NCBI GenBank assembly: GCA_015847255.1
Contig: JADLZK010011219.1
Coordinates: 124,001-188,000 of the forward strand
Direction of reading: 5' to 3'
From: Hyparrhenia diplandra
Taxonomy: Eukaryota > Streptophyta > Magnoliopsida > Poales > Poaceae
DNA: 64,000 nucleotides
Shown here: in pieces, positions 60,001-64,000 of the stretch
How positions within the stretch are numbered: the first letter of the stretch is position 1
How the letters are laid out: every line of letters begins with the position of its first letter
The notes under the pieces: generated by a model
Databases searched by the model: none
What the model saw: only the letters and a program-made list of their open reading frames with translations
Told to the model about the DNA's origin: nothing
Position numbers and translations under genes: made by a program

Positions 60001-63000
60001 TACGCTGAGTATATGACTCGAACTGACTGGCCAACATAGAACGCATCAGAAAGCCTTTCTATCCGCCTATCAACTGCCTTTGTGAAACAAGAAAAATTAG
60101 ATATTCTTTTCAGAACAACAAAAAGAATGACAGCTGAAAATTTCTTACTTTGTCCTTGGGAGAGAAACCAATCAAATGCCCGAGAAAACGGACAAAACAA
60201 CCAGCTTCGATAATGTTGCAGATGTAACCCTAAGATAAAATAAATGTCAGTTGAGTTGCTCATCTTCGGATATAAGAAAAAATAACTAGAGAAAGATTAC
60301 ATGAAAAACAGCTCCAGTATGGATCTGTGATATCTCTGAAGGAATGTCATTTGCGCAATTGATAAGTGAGTGCTTTGCGAAAAGAACTAAATTTTGACCT
60401 TCAATATCTGGAGACCGGTATTAGAAAATCAAATGGAAAAATTAGCAATGTGATCAAATATCCACCTGACAACAAAAGGTGCATCATCATTAAGAAGTGC
60501 AAACAGCTGATTGTATCGTGAGTTTCATGTACAGACCACGATAAGCTACAAGCGTGCATGCAAAATAGTAACTTCCTACTTGCCATTGTGAAATTCTGCA
60601 CATCCTTTCATACATGGTAGTATGGTACTCCCTCTAGATATACAACAGTTTAGAAAGTGTATGCTTCCTCCATCGGTTCAAAAGAATTGTATTGGCCATG
60701 ACATAATGACTTTTAGATTCTTTTTTGCTATCATTTTTATAAGGGTAATGAATGTCCAAAGCGTCAAATGTTTATTAACAGAAAAAGGGATGTTCTGTTT
60801 TTTTTTCAAAGTGCATTGAAAGCAAATGAAGTTTGTTGACTTCACGAGAACTAGAAGTTGGTTGAACTCATGCCCAGGTTTCAGCAAATTCTTCAACTGA
60901 GCGGCTTGACCTAATGGGGAAAACACAGGCCATAGTCAGTACAGCAGTAATGTTATATGAAACAGCAACAAAAGAATCTGAGTGTGAAACCCACAAGGGA
61001 AAACTATTGATGCAATAAGTTACATGAAAATCATATAGCAGATGAAGATATACCATGATGGTCTGCCAAATGTTCATTTAGTATTGTCCCCTTGGAGAAT
61101 CCATTTACACTGACAACAACAGCTGCAGCAGTAAGCGTTCCACAACACCAGAGACAATACTACCCAACTTTTGAGTGTCTACTGGAATAACCCTACATAG
61201 GGCAAAAATAAATGCAAAGAGGATAAAAGTTAAATTGTGAATCTACACATCACGATTCTGGATATTCAATACAAGTTCAAAAACATAGCAGAGAATACAT
61301 GTATGTAAAATTAAGGCAACAATTACAGCTCATCATGTCAAATAAGGGCAGTATATTAATATAGCATAAAAATAGTAGAACAAAAGAGCATGTAGAGAAC
61401 TCACCTATTACGGGATATGACAAAACTAACATTTAGTTTCCTTGAAGCAGGGAGCACATTGACAATTCTACATTTGACCACTTGACCAACATGATAAACA
61501 TTTTTCTGCTTCAGTTCCAGCCTCCAATCCAAGGTCAGATCTAGTATCAATTTACAAAGAATCAATAAAGCAGATGATTCAGAATCATATCAATAAAACT
61601 ATGATGAAATATCTATTTATCGAAACAATGGTGCCAAGAGCAGCACAAGACAAGCAACCCTCACAGACAGATATACAAATTCAGAAGTAAATAAGTACAT
61701 CTTTCACTATTGAAGATTGTAGAGAAATCTAACTGATTTACAACACCAAGCTGATCTGCTTCAGAAATAGGAAATGGAGATACAAACCTGCTAACAAAAC
61801 CCTGAACTCCATTGTAGAATTTTACAAAGCAACCATGCTTTTCAATTTTAGTGATCCATCCATGAGTCACTAAACCAATTTTGCATCAGCATATGATGCT
61901 AGCACATCAAGTTTTGATTTCACCTGAAATAGATCCACAGTTATACTACAGGACAGTCTCAGAGAATAGAAAGAATGCATATAAATAGGGATACAAGCTC
62001 TATCTTTATTATTCTAAGCTAGAGAAAAATTAGGAAAGATTTAAAAACAATATCATGTACTGTTGTATATAATATACTGAATTCATAGAATTCATAGAAG
62101 TTCTTAAAGCAAGAGCAAAGTACCAGAGACTTCTTGTATGTCACAGTAACTCTCTTGGATTTGCAGCCCAATACACGGAAAAGAAGCTCAGCTCCAACCT
62201 ACACAAAAGAACAAAGTTGTTCAATCATCATCATATTGTTCAACATGTTTTAACATAGTTTCCAAAAAAAAAAAAAAAAACTCTTAACATTAAAATTTCA
62301 TGTACAAACAATTGGAAGTGGAAATGAGCAACCTTAAATTTCTTTTTGGTGGTTTCACAACATGTTCCAACTCTGACATGTGAGGAAGCGGGCAAAGTGC
62401 TTTCACACCACTTGAAAACTGTACAATAGCACCGAATGGCTCAACAGTAGCAACCTTAGCTCTCACTAACATTCCAGGTTTAACATCATCATGAGTGAAA
62501 ACAGACCCTTCAAAAGCACTGTCCTGCAAACACAGAGAGCATAGAGATCCTCAGCCAACAAAATTGAGTAAACAAATATCAATAAGACTACCAGTTCTAT
62601 CATGTAAACATGGACATGTACTAAATATACATGTTCACAACAGTGTAAGTCATCTAAACCATATGAAAAGCAATTAACAGCTTGCACTATTGCAACTCCC
62701 ATATTACCATATAATATACATTCATATTGTTCACAACAAATTCAAAAGGTATGAGGCACCAAACCGATGCCAAAAGTTAAATGGCGTGACATGAGCTATG
62801 AAAGATAAAATAAAAGAAAGTGCTCAGTATCTTTGTTGAAAACTAAAAATTTTATGTGAAATAAATCAAAGACACATAGTATAAGTGTGCCACTAGCATT
62901 CCTTTTGGACGAATACCATTGCTTAACAAAAAAGTGGCATGGTGTAATTACTTTTTACTGTGCCTATTGCAACTCCTTCAAGATTCCGCACTCAAGTATA

Positions 63001-63968
63001 CGGACACGTAAGCTACTGCCTTCCTTAAACTTCTCCAAGTTTTTTGCATCCTTGTCTGACACGTCATGTATCTGAGGATCAGGTCACAGTATCAGCATAT
63101 AAGCATATTAAGATGCATCTTTGTGCTTTCACATCATTTTAACAATGAAGTAAAATAAAATATTCATTACAGTTTTACATACACTAATAAATCCAGGTGA
63201 TGGAGTTGGAGAAGGTATTTCAAAAAAAAGACCAGCCTTTTTATCTACCCTCAGCACCTTTGATTTATCATAGATATCTCCGACTTTCAGATTCTGCATG
63301 ATGAAAAGTTACCGATCAAAAAAAAGAACACTGAATAAAATAACAGCACTTCTATTTTCTACAGAGGCAACCTTACAGGCATAAAGGGAATCATATAAGA
63401 ATACATCAAACTGATTATCATGCCAAGACAGACACAACTTACAATAGGGGGTACTTCAAGACTAAGTAAATGTTTTGTTCAATGTAAGCCCAACTGCTCT
63501 TGTTGATGGATCAACGAACAGGATGCGAGCATTTACCTGTAAATTATAGTGGAAGTACTAGGAAAATCACTCCGGATATCCAATATCGTAAAAAAAAAGA
63601 ACATCAGACTATCAGAGATGTTGCAAAAATGTAGGCGCCACAGACACAACAATTATATCAAACAAAAATAACAAAATGGTGAATACCTTCCTATTCTTAC
63701 TGTAATCATCTTTCCAATTACCAGAGGGAAGGAATTCAACAAATTAAAAATATCAACCTGACAATAGAAGGAACACAATATGAAATGAAATACAAACACT
63801 CCTGTAAAGCCAAAAATAAGTCTAGTCTGTGAAAAAATTGCTTACTGTTCCACTGAAATAAGTAAGAAACGACAACATGACACCATTTTCAAGAACTGAA
63901 TGGACGCGTGCATTAACCATCATCCCAGGAATCAAATGATCAATAGAAAGGCCTTTCAGATCCTTAAT
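52067..63968 (-). CDS. RRP5: RRP5, rRNA biogenesis S1/HAT-repeat protein (5' part outside window)
   Basis: RRP5 is a large nucleolar protein needed for pre-rRNA cleavage and assembly of both ribosomal subunits. I read 34 exons on the minus strand, from 63846-63968 down to 52067-52192; positions are in the two exon-block entries. Many S1 RNA-binding repeats are visible (PGMMVNARVHSVLENGVMLS; KPGMLVRAKVATVEPFGAIV; HVGDIIDGQVKRVESFGLFV). They are followed by an acidic linker (DTNDDEDDESA) and C-terminal HAT/TPR-like repeats (RFELILWEYPKRTDLWSVYL). The order matches yeast Rrp5 and human PDCD11. The protein ends YVQSSLPSQDNP. The start lies beyond 64000. About half of the exons carry a single-base indel, mostly in A, C or T runs, and one has an in-frame TAG (53199-53201). 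Splice sites are conserved throughout. Probably a real gene with sequence errors. Confidence 0.87.
55535..55562. repeat. Poly(T) tract in an RRP5 intron
   Basis: About 20 T lie in the 55040-55726 region. No target duplication was seen, so its origin is not assigned. Confidence 0.5.
57768..57970. repeat. Tandem duplication of about 100 bp in an RRP5 intron
   Basis: The stretch beginning CATTGTTCTGCACTATCTAG near 57770 is repeated, with small changes, from about 57870. Both copies include AAATAGAAAGGTTCAAGATT and end GGTACTCAAATAG. Confidence 0.7.
59622..59755. mobile_element. Stowaway MITE in an RRP5 intron
   Basis: The ends CATTTCAAATTATAAGATG and CATCTTATAATTTGGAATGG are inverted, with TA at 59620-59621 and 59756-59757. 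The internal TCTAGATATATTGC/AGCTATGAATCTAGA motif matches the copies at 15.2 and 49.4 kb. It lies in the intron between the exons at 59819 and 59054. Confidence 0.8.
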
Positions 63969-64000
63969 CTATATACAAAAACAACAATAAACCACAAATA
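63969..64000 (-). other. RRP5 intron cut by the window edge
   Basis: The sequence upstream of the exon at 63846-63968 looks like intron (acceptor TATATAG). The exons before it are outside the window. Confidence 0.6.

Larger units (their letters stand above)
57091..63968 (-). other. RRP5: RRP5 exons 1-21 of the window (S1 repeats)
   Basis: Exons by splice signals and protein continuity: 63846-63968, 63687-63757, 63443-63536, 63183-63293, 62959-63071, 62333-62523, 62124-62198, 61788-61923, 61405-61540, 61054-61192, 60846-60910, 60301-60407, 60149-60229, 60004-60077, 59819-59920, 59054-59208, 58847-58974, 58521-58604, 58328-58428, 57260-57411, 57091-57165. Single-base breaks in or beside short runs are seen in the exons at 63687, 63443, 62959, 62333, 61788, 61405, 61054, 60846, 60004, 59054 and 57260. 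The others read through cleanly. Confidence 0.75.

Overview
The window is plant nuclear DNA from a grass. GC-rich, intron-interrupted genes sit in AT-rich DNA full of small grass-type transposons: Stowaway and Tourist MITEs, CACTA ends, Ds-like hAT elements and a Helitron end. Nothing prokaryotic, organellar or viral was seen. I cannot name the species from the sequence alone.

Layout. 0.6-2.5 kb, minus strand: a DUF1644 zinc-binding protein gene with a 5'UTR intron and a TATA box. 3.9-4.2 kb: a truncated seed-maturation-type LEA gene. 4.2-11.7 kb: transposon debris, including a Helitron 3' end with a captured Ulp1-like protease fragment and a Tourist-type element with a nested poly(A) retroposon. 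11.7-18.3 kb, plus strand: an LSD1/LOL-type zinc-finger gene with a very large first exon made of repeated PPGFE modules. 19.3-19.9 kb, plus strand: a small DnaJ-type cysteine-rich protein gene. 20-28 kb: MITEs and low-information DNA. 28.5-32.9 kb, plus strand: a five-exon GDSL esterase/lipase. 33-43 kb: two Ds-like copies, a foldback element, CACTA ends and retrotransposon-like DNA. 43.5-45.2 kb, plus strand: a multi-pass membrane reductase-like gene in many reading frames. 47.5-50.0 kb, plus strand: an intact Lin0512-family gene. 52.1-64.0 kb, minus strand: 34 exons of RRP5, a large ribosome-biogenesis protein, whose 5' part runs off the right edge.

The genes look like unrelated housekeeping and accessory loci, not a cluster or pathway. 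The most consistent anomaly is that almost every gene is broken by single-base length changes, mostly in homopolymers, while reading phase across introns and splice sites are preserved. In the GDSL, DnaJ-like and DUF1644 genes, correcting these gives CDS lengths divisible by three. This looks more like residual sequencing or assembly indels than genuine decay. I found no convincing new biological system. The best leads are the repeat-rich LOL-type protein, several minimal poly(A) insertions flanked by target-site duplications, and hairpin-forming MITEs.
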